Notes: generated by a model from the letters alone, not told the origin. Positions 40,265 through 50,202 are shown, counted from the first letter of the stretch. The stretch: DNA of 64,000 nt from CAVXNP01 sp963763305 (GCA_963763305.1 CAVXNP010000001.1:248001-312000), one strand, 5' to 3'. A program made the numbers and translations.

Positions 40265-41095
40265 GTGCTAGAGATCAACCATCTGTGGTTTGTGCATGGG
40301 CAAGGCGAACAAGCCCTGCAGGACCTGACTGCTACGTTCCCCCCGGGCCTGGTGCATGCCGTAATGGGCCCCAACGGCTCGGGCAAGTCCACGCTTCTGC
40401 ATCTGCTGGCCGGGCTCGCTCAGCCCCAGCGCGGCACCGTACAGCTGGCGGGTGCCTCCCCGTTCGCGCGTACGTCGGCAACGCTTGGCCAGATCGCCCT
40501 GCTGCCCCAGCTTCTATCGCCCGACGCGCTGGACAGCAATACCTATGCACGGCTGCATGGTGTCCTGTGGCCGCGCTTCTGCATGGCAACCTACGAAGAC
40601 GCGCTTGGTCGCTTGGGGGTGCCCGGTTCCAGGCTGCAGTCGACTCTTTCCACAGGAGAGCTCAGGAAGGCGCGAATAGCCTTTACCCTGGCCACCGGCG
40701 CACGCGTGTTGCTGTTGGACGAGCCTGCCGACGGGCTCGATATCGAGGCCAAGTCGGCGTTGCGCGGCCTGCTCGCCGAAGCGATCGACCCGCAGCGCAC
40801 GATCGTGCTGGCTACGCATGACGTCCGCGAGTTCGATGGGCTGATCGACCACGTTTCGATTCTGGCCCGGCAGCAGTTACTACTGCATATCCGAACCGAT
40901 GTCCTGGGCGAGGCCCTGCTGTTTGGCAGCGGCCACACTCCACCGGCCCAAGCGCTGCATGCCGTACCGCGTGCCGGTGGCTATGCCTTCGTTCTGCCCG
41001 GGGACGGCCGCATCACCCGGCCGGACCTGGAGCTGCTTTACCAGGCGGTGGTCGCCGCCCCCGAAAAGTTCGCTGCCCTGGGAGCATGCGCATGA
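40265..41095 (+). CDS. ABC transporter ATP-binding protein
   Basis: 276-residue ATPase. Walker A GPNGSGKSTLLHLLAG is near residues 34-49, Walker B VLLLDEPADGLD near 150 and the switch His in ATHD near 185. The signature is LSTGELRK rather than LSGGQ, and the Q-loop is weak (LLPQLL), which fits the YtrB-like group. GTG at 40265 is chosen; an in-frame TTG lies 24 bases upstream. The stop overlaps the membrane gene. With the next two genes it forms a YtrA-type operon. Confidence 0.87.
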   Translation: MLEINHLWFVHGQGEQALQDLTATFPPGLVHAVMGPNGSGKSTLLHLLAGLAQPQRGTVQLAGASPFARTSATLGQIALLPQLLSPDALDSNTYARLHGVLWPRFCMATYEDALGRLGVPGSRLQSTLSTGELRKARIAFTLATGARVLLLDEPADGLDIEAKSALRGLLAEAIDPQRTIVLATHDVREFDGLIDHVSILARQQLLLHIRTDVLGEALLFGSGHTPPAQALHAVPRAGGYAFVLPGDGRITRPDLELLYQAVVAAPEKFAALGACA

Positions 41096-41847
41096 CGAAG
41101 CGCACCATCACACGCATCGCCGCACTGCTGCGGCTGGAAACCCACGGGCTGGGCAGGCGACTATTGCGATGGGGCCTGGCGGTATTCGCGCTGGCCATGG
41201 CTGCCGCCTGGATCGGGGCCGCGCGCCTCGGCGTGGGCGGGGTGCACACCCTCATTTTCGACGCGCTCCTGTGCGTCTCCGGGCTGGTTGTCTCGGCCGG
41301 ATCGTTTGCCTGCTTTTCGGACAAGGCCCGACGCATCGAGTACCTGGCGCTTCCCGCACATCCGTGGGAAAAACTGGCGAGCAAATTCATCCTCCTGGTA
41401 CCGCTGTATCTGCTGGTGCTGTTCGGCGGCTACTTCCTCATCGCGATCCTGATCGACAGCCTGTTCGCCGCATTCGGCCTGGTCGCCATCGACCGCTTCG
41501 AACCCTTCGCAAGCGACGCACTGGTGCTGGTACCGATTTTCCTGGCGCTGCAGGGCCTATGGGTGCTGGGCGCCATCGTGTTCAACCAGCACGCCCTGGC
41601 ACGCATCCTGGCCGCGATGGCTGCCGTGCTGGTAGCAGGTGCGTTGCTGGCCTATGCCGGCCTGCGCGTCGGCTACGCCGACCATTTCGACGGGTGGCGG
41701 CTGGTCCAGAAAATCCGCTTCGACACAAGCACGAACTGGTGGTTGGGAGCGCTGCTTCCGTCCCTGCTGCATGCGGCCTTCTTCTACCTGCTGCCGGTGT
41801 CTGGATGGATCGCCGCCGGTATCGCGCTGAAAAAAAAGGCGGTGTGA
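41092..41847 (+). CDS. membrane subunit of the ABC system
   Basis: 251-residue integral membrane protein with six likely helices (from residues 25, 55, 105, 145, 185 and 225). It has no strong family motif; size and place suggest the permease of the preceding ATPase, like ABC-2 permeases in ytr operons. The ATG overlaps the ATPase stop (ATGA); an ATG six bases earlier is also possible. Substrate is unknown; relatives often answer cell-wall stress. Confidence 0.75.
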   Translation: MTKRTITRIAALLRLETHGLGRRLLRWGLAVFALAMAAAWIGAARLGVGGVHTLIFDALLCVSGLVVSAGSFACFSDKARRIEYLALPAHPWEKLASKFILLVPLYLLVLFGGYFLIAILIDSLFAAFGLVAIDRFEPFASDALVLVPIFLALQGLWVLGAIVFNQHALARILAAMAAVLVAGALLAYAGLRVGYADHFDGWRLVQKIRFDTSTNWWLGALLPSLLHAAFFYLLPVSGWIAAGIALKKKAV

Positions 41848-41848
41848 G

Positions 41849-42226
41849 ATGGAGTTCGACGCGCACCGGCCGATCTTTCTGCAGATCGCGGACTACCTTG
41901 GCGAACAGATCCTCGCCGGCGCCCTGAAGCCAGGCGAACGCGCGCCATCGGCGCGCGATCTGGCCAGTACCCTGGCAGTGACCCCCAATACGGTGGTCCG
42001 CGCCTGCATCCTGATGCAGGAACAAGGGGTGCTGGAAAATCGCCGCGGGGTCGGCTACTTCGTGGCCGCCGACGCGCGTGAACACCTGCGCCGCGTTCGC
42101 AAGCAACAGTTCATCGACGAAAGCCTGCCGGCGGTGTTCAAGACCATGCAACTGGTCGGCATCGACCTGTCCGAGTTCCAGCGCCACTACGAGCGGTTTC
42201 AGCAAAAGCCCGGCCCACCCGAGTAG
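41849..42226 (+). CDS. GntR-family regulator, YtrA type
   Basis: 125-residue short GntR repressor. The winged helix is PIFLQIADYLGEQILAGALK at residues 8-27, then ERAPSARDLASTLAVTPNTV, and GVLENRRGVGYFV. The small C-terminal dimer part lacks a FadR/HutC ligand domain, which defines the YtrA subfamily. It lies one base after the permease gene, and the palindrome at 40217 is its probable operator. Confidence 0.9.
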   Translation: MEFDAHRPIFLQIADYLGEQILAGALKPGERAPSARDLASTLAVTPNTVVRACILMQEQGVLENRRGVGYFVAADAREHLRRVRKQQFIDESLPAVFKTMQLVGIDLSEFQRHYERFQQKPGPPE

Positions 42227-42364
42227 CGCCCCCCTCCATGGGCGCCCGGAACGGCGCTCTGTGATGCACCGCGCATCAGACACGGCCCTGCAAACGCAGT
42301 GGTCGGACGACCCCGGCTTGCCCGCACTCAGGGCTGAGGCAGCAAGCCATGACAGGAGAACCCC

Positions 42365-43252
42365 ATGAAGCAGCTCAAACTGATCTGGCTGACGTTGTTG
42401 CTGTCACTGGCCTGTGTGACCGCCCATGCAGCGCCCGATACCCCCGTACTGACCGACCAACTGGTGGCGGCCGACGCACGCTTCTTCCGTGCCGTGTTTG
42501 TCGAGCCGGACGAAGCGCTGGTGATGAGCATGCTCGCCCCGGACTTCACCTTCACCGCCAACGGCAAGACCCGCGGTCGCGAGCACTTCGTGACCAACCT
42601 GAAAAAGATGTGGCAGAGCGGCACGCGCATGCGGCGCGAACTGGTCCAAGGCAGCGCACATGCGCAGCGCGACGGTGACCGGGTCACCTTCACCGGCGTG
42701 CAGAAGCTTTACGCGGTCGCCGACGGTCACGAGCAACTGGTGGAGACCACGGCATTTCGCAGGAGCCTTCGCGAGAAGGGCGGGCACTGGATCATCCTGA
42801 GCGAAAAGACCTACCCGGTCGGCGCGGGCGAATCGGCCCGGGTCGATAGCGCGGACGAGCTCTCCGATGAACTGGCGGTCATGGATCGCAAACTGTTCAC
42901 GGCGATCTTCGACCAGCATGACCTTGAGGCCGCACGTGCCATGCTCACCGACGATTTCGAGTTCTACCACGATCGCAACGGCCTGGTCAGCCGCACGGCC
43001 GATGCATTCATTGCCTCCATGGCCAGCCACCGGGAGACCGGCATGCAGCGGCGCTTGGTTGCCGGCAGTATGCACACCTACCCGCTGCGTGGCTTTGGTG
43101 CGATCCAACAGGGCGTGCATGAGTTCTATCGCGCGCAAACTGGCCAGCCTCTGCGACGAGTGGCCAGCGCCCGATTCATGCATGTGTGGGAGCGCGTCGG
43201 AGATGGCTGGAAGCTCAAGCGCGAATTCAGCTACGACCATAAGGACAACTGA
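42365..43252 (+). CDS. secreted double SnoaL/DUF4440-like protein
   Basis: 295 residues with a signal peptide ending near residue 22 (VTAHAA/PD). Two NTF2-like DUF4440 modules follow: residues 30-145 (LVAADARFFRAVF, MLAPDFTFTANG) and 155-290 (LAVMDRKLFTAIF, MLTDDFEFYHDRNG). Each begins with the same D-x-F-x-A-F pattern, so a tandem duplication is clear. Probably periplasmic; no catalytic function can be assigned. It stands alone between the GntR gene and kdsB. Confidence 0.8.
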   Translation: MKQLKLIWLTLLLSLACVTAHAAPDTPVLTDQLVAADARFFRAVFVEPDEALVMSMLAPDFTFTANGKTRGREHFVTNLKKMWQSGTRMRRELVQGSAHAQRDGDRVTFTGVQKLYAVADGHEQLVETTAFRRSLREKGGHWIILSEKTYPVGAGESARVDSADELSDELAVMDRKLFTAIFDQHDLEAARAMLTDDFEFYHDRNGLVSRTADAFIASMASHRETGMQRRLVAGSMHTYPLRGFGAIQQGVHEFYRAQTGQPLRRVASARFMHVWERVGDGWKLKREFSYDHKDN

Positions 43253-43380
43253 CACAAGCCCTGTCACGAACAGGCGCCCGATTGGCCTGCCCGGCTCACT
43301 GCCGGCGGACAGCCGCGCGCCTGAGGGATGCGGCCGCCGCGTACCCGCCGGCCAGCAACATCAAGCGCCGGGGCCGCCGG

Positions 43381-44160
43381 CTATTTGGCCCCGCTCTGCT
43401 TGAGCCACAGCTCCGCCCGCTGCAGATCGGCCTCGGTATCGATGCCCGGCGGAAACGGCTCCGGTGTGAGCCGCACGGCGATCGGATAACCGTGCTCGAG
43501 CACGCGCAACTGTTCCAGCGATTCGGCTTGTTCCAGCGGGGTGCGCGCCATGGTGCTGTAGGACTGCAGAAAGCCGGCGCGGTACGCATAGAGGCCGATA
43601 TGCCGCAGGAACGGGGTATCTTCCGGCAGGTGCTCGCGGTCCGCTGCAAAGGCGTCGCGGGCCCAGGGCAAGGGCGCGCGGCTGAAATAAAGGGCCCGCC
43701 CGTTGGTCCCGCGCACCAGCTTGACCACGTTCGGGTCAAACAGCTCGTGCGCCTCCACGAGGGGCGTGGCCAGCGTCGCCATCGGGGCATTGTCCTGGGC
43801 CAGCGCCTGCGCCACGGCGCGCAAGCCGGCGGCCGGCGCGAAGGGCTCGTCCCCCTGCAGGTTCACCACGATGGCGTCCTCCGGCCAGCCGTAATACGCC
43901 GCACACTCGGCCAGGCGATCGCTGCCGGACGCGTGCTCGGGCCGGGTCATGCAGACATCCACGCCCTGCCCCACCAGGGCGTCGGCAATGCGCGGGTCGT
44001 CCACCGCCACCACCACCTGCATCGCCCCGGCCCGTTGGGCGCGCTGCGCCACCCGCACCACCATCGGCACGCCACCGATGGTCCGCAGCGGCTTCCCAGG
44101 CAAGCGTGTCGAACCGTAGCGGGCGGGGATGGCGACGATGAACGGCGGCACGTCAGACAT
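43381..44160 (-). CDS. kdsB: CMP-KDO synthetase
   Basis: 259-residue 3-deoxy-manno-octulosonate cytidylyltransferase, which activates KDO for lipid A core. The N-terminal nucleotide motif AIPARYGSTRLPGKPL is at residues 9-24. VVNLQGDEPF near 98 and the conserved HIGLYAYRAGFL near 190 match KdsB. The frame is intact. It ends the minus-strand run whose other members (aroA, pheA, serC) lie beyond the tandem repeats. Confidence 0.95.
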   Translation of the reverse strand: MSDVPPFIVAIPARYGSTRLPGKPLRTIGGVPMVVRVAQRAQRAGAMQVVVAVDDPRIADALVGQGVDVCMTRPEHASGSDRLAECAAYYGWPEDAIVVNLQGDEPFAPAAGLRAVAQALAQDNAPMATLATPLVEAHELFDPNVVKLVRGTNGRALYFSRAPLPWARDAFAADREHLPEDTPFLRHIGLYAYRAGFLQSYSTMARTPLEQAESLEQLRVLEHGYPIAVRLTPEPFPPGIDTEADLQRAELWLKQSGAK

Positions 44161-44286
44161 GGAACACTCGCAAGGCCAAGGGTGCGGTGCAAGCTTAGAA
44201 GTGCGTAGCCAGGAAAGACAATCGACGCCACGCGCGTCGCAACGTCCGGGCCGAGTGCAGCACTCCGGGCGCCCGGATCTTCGCGC

Positions 44287-44890
44287 TCTCTCCCCTGCTG
44301 GCCCGGAGGCTGGGGTGGGGTCGGGGCACTTGCCGTGATCTTCGGCCAGCCCTCGACCCCCTCCCAGCCTCCCCCTGCAAGCAGGGGGAGGAGCAAGAGC
44401 GCGGATGCCCACACAACAGGAGAAACCCGAGCACCCACGCCTTCGCTCCCTCCCCTGCTCGCAGGGGAGGGCTGGGGTGGGGTCGGGGCACTTTCCACGA
44501 TCTCCGGCCAGCCCTCGACCCCCTCCCAACCTCCCCCTGCAAGCAGGGGGAGGAGCAAGAGCGCGGATCCCCAACACAACAGGAGAAACCCGGGCACCCA
44601 CGCCTTCGCTCCCTCCCCCTGCTCGCAGGGAAGGGCTGGGGTGGGGTCGGGGCACTTTCCGTGATCTTCGGCCAGCCCTCGACCCCCTCCCAGCCTCCCC
44701 CTGCAAGCAGGGGGAGGAGCAAGAGCGCGGATGCCCGCACAACAGGAGAAACCCGAGCACCCACGCCTTCGCTCCCTCCCCTGCTCGCAGGGGAGGGCTG
44801 GGGTGGGGTCGGGGCACTTTCCACGATCTTCGGCCAGCCCTCGACCCCCCTCCCAGCCTCCCCCTGCAAGCAGGGGGAGGAGCAAGAAGA
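44287..44890. repeat. 162-bp tandem repeat array, about 3.7 units
   Basis: GATCTTCGGCCAGCCC recurs at 44337, 44499 (one change), 44663 and 44825, giving a period of 162-164. Each unit holds two hairpin palindromes: CCTCCCCCTGC-AA-GCAGGGGGAGG and CTCCCCTGC-TC-GCAGGGGAG. Between them lies GGGGTGGGGTCGGGGCA, a G-run string. Open frames crossing it are Pro/Ser/Gly-rich and repeat with the DNA, so they are not genes. Confidence 0.92.
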
Positions 44891-44941
44891 CGGAACTCGC
44901 GCACAACCGGAGGAACGGGGGCGACTGCGGGAAACGGTCGA

Positions 44942-46267
44942 CTACGCGGGCGCCAGGTGGAAGCCGCAGCCCCGCGCCAGGCCGACGAACCCCGGGAACG
45001 AGGTATCCACGTTACTGCAGTCCTCGACGTGGACTGCGCCTTGGGCGACCAGCCCGGCCACCGCGAAGCTCATCGCCACGCGATGATCGCCGTGGCTGGC
45101 CACCCGCCCGCCGCCGATGGCGCCGCCATGGATAACGGCCCCATCGGGCGTCTCCTCGATCGCCACGCCCAGCTGCCGCAGGCCCGCGGCCATACTCGCG
45201 ATACGGTCGGACTCCTTGACCCGCAGCTCGGCCGCGCCGCGCACTGTGGTGACGCCATCGGCCGCCGCCGCGGCGACGAACAGCACGGGAAACTCGTCGA
45301 TCATGTCCGGCACCAGGGCTTCGGGCAGCTCGGCCCCGTGCAGCGGTGCATGCGCCACGCGCAGGTCGCCGATCTCCTCGCCGCCGCTCTGGCGCCTGTC
45401 GTGTATCGATATGTCTGCTCCCATCAGACGCAAGGCCTGCAGCAAGCCCGTGCGCCGCGGATTGAGGCCGACCGACCGCAGCCACAGCTCCGAACCGGGC
45501 ACCAGGCTGGCGGCCACCAGGAAAAACGCGGCGGATGAAAAGTCGGCCGGAACCTGCACGTCGGTGGCATGCAGGGCATGGCCTCCGGACAGCGCGGCAT
45601 GCCCCGGCGAAAACCGGATCGGCCAGCCGAACGCCTGCAGCATGCGTTCGGTGTAGTCCCGGGTCGGATGCGGCTCCACGATCCGGGTTTCACCCTCGGC
45701 ATAGAGACCCGCCAGCAGCAGCGCGGACTTCACCTGGGCGCTGGCCACCGGCAGTGCGTACTCGATCCCCCGCAAGGGCTGGCCGCCGTGTATGTGCAGC
45801 GGTGGCAAGCCCTCCCGACTGTCGATGCGCGCCCCCATCCGGGTCAACGGCTCGGTGACCCGGCGCATGGGCCGGCGCGAGAGGGAGGCATCCCCGGTCA
45901 GTGTCGTATCGAAAGCCTGGCCGGCCAGCAAGCCCGCCAGCAGGCGCATGCCGGTTCCTGCGTTGCCGCAATCCAGCGGCTGCGTGGATCCGCGCAGCCC
46001 GTGAAGGCCCACGCCGTGCACCACCCGCTCGCCCGCCGAGGGCGCCTCGATCGCCACGCCCAGTTGGCGCAATACCGCCGCCGTGGCGCGCGTGTCCTCG
46101 CCCTCCAGAAAGCCGCGAATGCGCGAGGTGCCTTCGGCCAGCGCCCCCAGCATCACCGCGCGGTGGGAGATCGACTTGTCGCCGGGAACCGCCACCTTCC
46201 CGCGCAGCGGCGCAGGCGCGCGGTGGCTGGTCCAGTCCAGCCGCCCTGGATCGCCGGCTGCGCTCAT
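44942..46267 (-). CDS. aroA: EPSP synthase
   Basis: 441-residue 3-phosphoshikimate 1-carboxyvinyltransferase of the shikimate pathway. Motifs: VPGDKSISHRAVML near 25-38, GNAGTGMRLLAG near 95, the catalytic DMIDEFP near 315, VKESDR near 345 and HGDHRVAMSF near 390. The ATG overlaps the true pheA stop (ATGA). The frame also runs upstream without a stop into pheA, but only because of an extra base in pheA. Confidence 0.95.
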   Translation of the reverse strand: MSAAGDPGRLDWTSHRAPAPLRGKVAVPGDKSISHRAVMLGALAEGTSRIRGFLEGEDTRATAAVLRQLGVAIEAPSAGERVVHGVGLHGLRGSTQPLDCGNAGTGMRLLAGLLAGQAFDTTLTGDASLSRRPMRRVTEPLTRMGARIDSREGLPPLHIHGGQPLRGIEYALPVASAQVKSALLLAGLYAEGETRIVEPHPTRDYTERMLQAFGWPIRFSPGHAALSGGHALHATDVQVPADFSSAAFFLVAASLVPGSELWLRSVGLNPRRTGLLQALRLMGADISIHDRRQSGGEEIGDLRVAHAPLHGAELPEALVPDMIDEFPVLFVAAAAADGVTTVRGAAELRVKESDRIASMAAGLRQLGVAIEETPDGAVIHGGAIGGGRVASHGDHRVAMSFAVAGLVAQGAVHVEDCSNVDTSFPGFVGLARGCGFHLAPA

Positions 46268-47353
46268 GGCAACGCCACCGGATAGGAGCCCGAGCACGCG
46301 CACCTGGGTGGCCACCGGCCCCATGTCCTTCAGCGCCGCCTGCAGCGGAGCATCGTTGATATGCCCGGACACATCGATGAAGAACGCGTACTGCCACTTG
46401 CCGGTGTGCGAGGGCCGCGATTCGATCCGGTTCATGCTCACGTCGTGCTTGGCGAACGGGCTGAGCACGTCATACAGCGCGCCCGGCTTGTCGTTCACGC
46501 TGATCAGCAGCGAGGTGCGATCGTTGCCCGATGGGGGAAACAGATCGCGTCCGATCACCAGGAAGCGGGTGGTGTTGTCGGCGCGGTCCTCGATCGCGCT
46601 GGCAACCACTTTCAGACCGTAGATCTTGCCGGCGGTCTCCCCGGCGATGGCCGCGGCGTCATCGGCATGCCGGGCCAGCCGCGCCGCCTCCGCGTTGCTG
46701 GCCACCGCCACGCACTCCACCTCGGGCAGGTTGATCCGCAGCCAGGTCTTGCACTGCTGCAACGACTGCGCATGGGCGTACACCCGCTTGATCGGCTCCA
46801 GCACCCCGGAGGCCGAATGCAGGCACTGGTGCACCCGCAACTCCACCTCGCCGCAGATACGCGCTTCGGAGGTCAGGAACATGTCCAGCGTCACCTGGAT
46901 CATGCCCTGCCCGGAATTCTCCACCGGCACCACACCGAAGTCGGCGTGCCCGGCCGCCACTTCCTGGAACACCTCCTCGATACTGCCCAGTGGAAGGCCG
47001 TAAGCAGCATGGCCGAAATGCTTGCGCACGGCCTGCTCGCTGAAAGTGCCTTCCGGCCCCAGGAAGCCCACCTTCAGCGGGTCCTCCTGCGCCAGGCAGG
47101 ACGACATGATCTCGCGGAACAGGCGCACCATCTCGGTGTCCGACAGCGGCCCGTGGTTGCGATCGACCACCATGCGCAGCACGTGCGCCTCGCGCTCGGG
47201 TCGGTAGTAGTCGATCGCCGACAATCCCTTGCCCTTGACCCGCGCCACCTCCTGCGCCCAGTTGGCGCGCTCGGAGATCAGCTCCTGGATCTGCCGGTCG
47301 ATGCTGTCGATGCGTTCCCGCACCTGAACCAGCGAGGCTTTCGGGTCGTTCAT
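46264..47353 (-). CDS. pheA: chorismate mutase/prephenate dehydratase (one frameshift)
   Basis: 362-residue bifunctional P-protein of phenylalanine synthesis. The AroQ chorismate mutase is at residues 1-90 (RERIDSIDRQIQELISER). The dehydratase follows (VGFLGPEGTFSEQA near 100, catalytic TTRFLVIG near 270) and the ACT domain has ESRPSHTGKWQYAFF near 310. One extra base near 46290 hides the natural end RVLGSYPVALP-stop. With it removed, the stop overlaps aroA. Regulation by phenylalanine through ACT is expected. Confidence 0.93.
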
Positions 47354-47424
47354 GGTGGATCGATGCCTGGACGTAAGGATGGCCAAACGAGTGGAACACG
47401 CGGCAACCGCGTCCGCAATCGCCG

Positions 47425-48514
47425 TCAGCCGTGGCGCGGGCGAAAGTCGTCCATGAACGCCACCAGCGCCTGCACCGCCTCCAGCGGCACCGCGTTGTAC
47501 AGCGACGCGCGCATGCCACCCAGGGCCTTGTGCCCCTTCAGCGCCAGCAGTCCCGCCTGCTCCGACTCGCGCAGGAAGTCCGCGTCCAGGCGGCTGTCGT
47601 GCAGGGTGAAGGGGACGTTCATGCGCGACCGCGACGCCGGCGCCACCGGGTTGCGGTAGAAGCCGCCCGACCCGTCGATGGCACCGATACAGCAGCGCGG
47701 CCTTGGCGCGGTTGCGCTCGGCCATCGCGCCCAGCCCGCCCTGCGCCTTGAGCCACTGGAAGGTCAGGCCGGCCAGGTACCAGCCCCAGGTGTTGGGCGT
47801 GTTGAGCATCGAGTCATGGGCGGCGTGTTCGGCGTAGCGGAAAATGCCGCGCCATCGGCCGGGCTGGCGCGCTGCAGCAGGTCGCGGCGGACGATCATCA
47901 GCACCAGCCCGGAGGGGCCGATGTTCTTCTGCGCGCCCGCATAGATCAGGCCAAAGCGCGAACATCCAGCGGCTCGGACAGGATGTTCGACGACATGTCC
48001 GCCACCAGCGGCACGTCGCCCACGTCAGGTACCTGGTGGAACTCGACCCCGTGGATGGTCTCGTTCGGCGTGTAGTGCACGTACGCCGCGGCCGGGTCCA
48101 GCTGCCAGTCCTGGCGCGGCGGCAGCCGCAGGTAATGGTCCGCCTTGCTGCTGCCGGCGATATTGACCTGCACGTAGGGCGTCGGCCTCGCTGGCGGCCT
48201 TCTCGCTCCAGTGCCCGGTGACGACGTAGTCGGCCGCGGCACCTTCGGCCGCCAGGTTCATCGGAATCTGCGCGAAATGCTGGGTCGCGCCGCCCTGCAG
48301 GAACAGCACCGCGTAGTCGTCCGGCACTGCCAACAGCTCGCGCAGATCGGCCTCGGCCTGCGCGGCCATGGCGATGAAGCGCTGGCCGCGGTGGGACTGC
48401 TCCATCACCGATACGCCGCTGCCCTGCCAGTCGAGCAGTTCGTCGCCGCGCCCGCTCGAGTACGGCGCCAGGCAACGGCGCGGGACCGGCGCTGAAATTC
48501 CAGAGGGTGCTCAC
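47425..48514 (-). CDS. serC: phosphoserine aminotransferase (several frameshifts)
   Basis: About 361-residue SerC, a PLP enzyme for serine and pyridoxine synthesis. STLWNFSAGPAPLPGAVLE is the N-terminus from a GTG start with AGGA ahead; SVMEQSHRGQRFIAM, FLQGGATQHFAQIPMNL and VADMSSNILSEPLDV follow in other frames. The C-terminus MRASLYNAVPLEAVQALVAF is intact. At least four single-base shifts separate the parts. All blocks are in order, so the gene is likely whole. It lies 71 bases upstream of pheA. Confidence 0.88.
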
Positions 48515-48630
48515 GTGCGATGTCCTGAAGGCGGGTAAGGGGCTTCAAGGCATTATGCCGCGCCGCAGCACGGCATCGTCAACCGCTCCCTGCAGACCGC
48601 GCAGCGGCGCACCGCCACGCCACGGATCGA

Positions 48631-49399
48631 TCAGAAACGCACCAGCAGTACCACCGCGATAGCCAGGGCCAGCAACGCGGCGGTGACAATCAGCCACCAC
48701 ACCTCGCCGGGCGGGCCGGCCGCCTCTTCCGGGGCGGACTGCGGCGCCAGCTCCTGCCCGGATTCGTCCGCTGGCGCGCAGGATGCGTCGACCACGAAGC
48801 GATGGGTGGCGACACCAAGCTGGTCGCCCGGCTGCAACGCCAGTGCCTGGCCGATGGCATAGCCGTTGACCCGCAGCGGGTAGCGCTCGGGAAGATCCTC
48901 CGCCTCGCCCCACAGTCGCCCGTCGCGCCAGCACAGCGACAGTCGCGCCGAGCGGCCGCCGGGCAGGTCCAGCGCCAGGCTGCAGCGGTCGTCGGGTACC
49001 GCGGGCGACCGCCGATGCGGCAGCACCCTGCCCGACAGCGGCCCGGCCACGGCACGCAGCGCCACGGTGCGACGCGTGCCCTCGCACCTCGCCGGCAGCT
49101 CGCGCGCGGCCGGATCTTCCGCGGCGCAAAACGAAGGCGGCAATCGCCCATGCTGAGGATGTCGCCAGCGCGCAGCAGCGCCTGCTCGCGCACCGGCCGG
49201 GCATTGACGTAGATGCGGCCGCCACCAGGCAGGACCTGCAGCACCCAGCCGCGCCGGTCCTGCTCGATCCGGACGTGGTGAGCCACCGCCTGGTGCGATG
49301 CCAGCACCAGGTCGTTGTCCGGCGGCGCTGCCGATACGCAGTACCGGCTGCGACCAGTCAAAGATCCTCGCGGGCCGCGTTGGGAAACTCGATGCGCAT
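48631..49399 (-). CDS. FHA-domain membrane-anchored protein (frameshifts)
   Basis: About 254 residues after correction. The start MRIEFPNAARED is followed by an FHA fold (PVLRIGSA, DNDLVLASHQAVAHHVRIEQ, GGGRIYVNARPV, LLRAGDILSMGDCRLRF). A second, weaker FHA-like part has YPLRVNGYAIGQALALQPGD. The C-terminus is a single membrane helix (VWWLIVTAALLALAIAVVLL) with two final basic residues. FHA domains bind phosphothreonine. No kinase neighbour is seen. Three or four extra bases break the frame near 49125, 49331 and 49352. Confidence 0.68.
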
Positions 49400-49554
49400 C
49401 AAGGGGCCGATGGGTGAACGGACGAGCCTGCGGCTCGACCGCGGCAAGTCTACACAGGCGCCGGCCAGTCCAGTAGTTTGCGTCCAGCCGTTGTCATCGT
49501 CACCCGCGTTCGCGTAGCGTGGCCGCCTTGCCATCGCATTCCCGGAGCACCGCC

Positions 49555-49834
49555 ATGCCCTCGATCGACATCCGCCGCCCGCATTCGCTTACGCTGCCCG
49601 AGGCCCGCGCCGTGGTCGACAAGGTGGCGGCCCGCATGCGCGAAAAGTTCGATGCCCAGGCGCCAGTGGCGCGGCGATACGTGCGAGTTCTCACGCTCCG
49701 GGGTGAACGGCTCGATCGCGGTACCGCGCGACACGGTGCACGTGCAGGCGCAGCTGGGCATGATGCTGAGCCCGCTCAAGGGCATGGTCGAGCAGGAGAT
49801 CGAGCGCAAACTGGATGAACATTTCGGTGCCTGA
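49555..49834 (+). CDS. polyhydroxyalkanoic-acid-system family protein (one frameshift)
   Basis: About 92 residues. SIDIRRPHSLTLPEARAVVD starts it and WRGDTCEFSRSGVNGSIAV continues after one extra base near 49663. The C-terminus VHVQAQLGMMLSPLKGMVEQ with EIERKLDEHF matches the PHA-granule-associated (PF09650-type) family. The role is unclear in organisms without PHA. It is divergent from the FHA gene. Confidence 0.8.
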
Positions 49835-49925
49835 TCGGCTGATGAAACTTTAACCACAGGCCGGAACGTGGCATAATCCTCGTCTTACGCGGCCACCCCG
49901 GCCGGGCTTTCAAACAGCGGAACGC

Positions 49926-50144
49926 ATGGCCAAAGACGACGTCATCGAAATGGAAGGCACGGTCCAGGAGACCCTGCCCAATACCATGTTCCGCGTGCAG
50001 CTGGAAAACGGGCACGTGATCATCGCCCACATTTCCGGACGCATGCGCAAGCACTACATCCGCATCCTGACCGGCGACAAGGTGAGGGTCGAAATGACGC
50101 CCTACGACCTGACCAAGGGCCGGATCACCTACCGCATGAAGTAA
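49926..50144 (+). CDS. infA: translation initiation factor IF-1
   Basis: 72-residue IF-1, one S1-type OB fold that occupies the A site during initiation. AKDDVIEMEGTVQETLPNTM and the end DLTKGRITYRMK are invariant family features. A terminator follows. The position beside clpA/clpS is conserved. Confidence 0.97.
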   Translation: MAKDDVIEMEGTVQETLPNTMFRVQLENGHVIIAHISGRMRKHYIRILTGDKVRVEMTPYDLTKGRITYRMK

Positions 50145-50202
50145 GCACGACGCCGCCGGCACGGGCCACGCTCCGCCGCCACCGGTGTCCGCCGATCGAA
50201 GG

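Noticed and set aside
44287..44890. CRISPR array
   Set aside because: Units are 162 bp with no unique spacers and no cas genes; it is a plain tandem repeat.
44335..45086. Pro/Ser-rich proteins across the repeat array
   Set aside because: Several frames on both strands read through the repeats; sequence repeats with the DNA period and lacks start sites.
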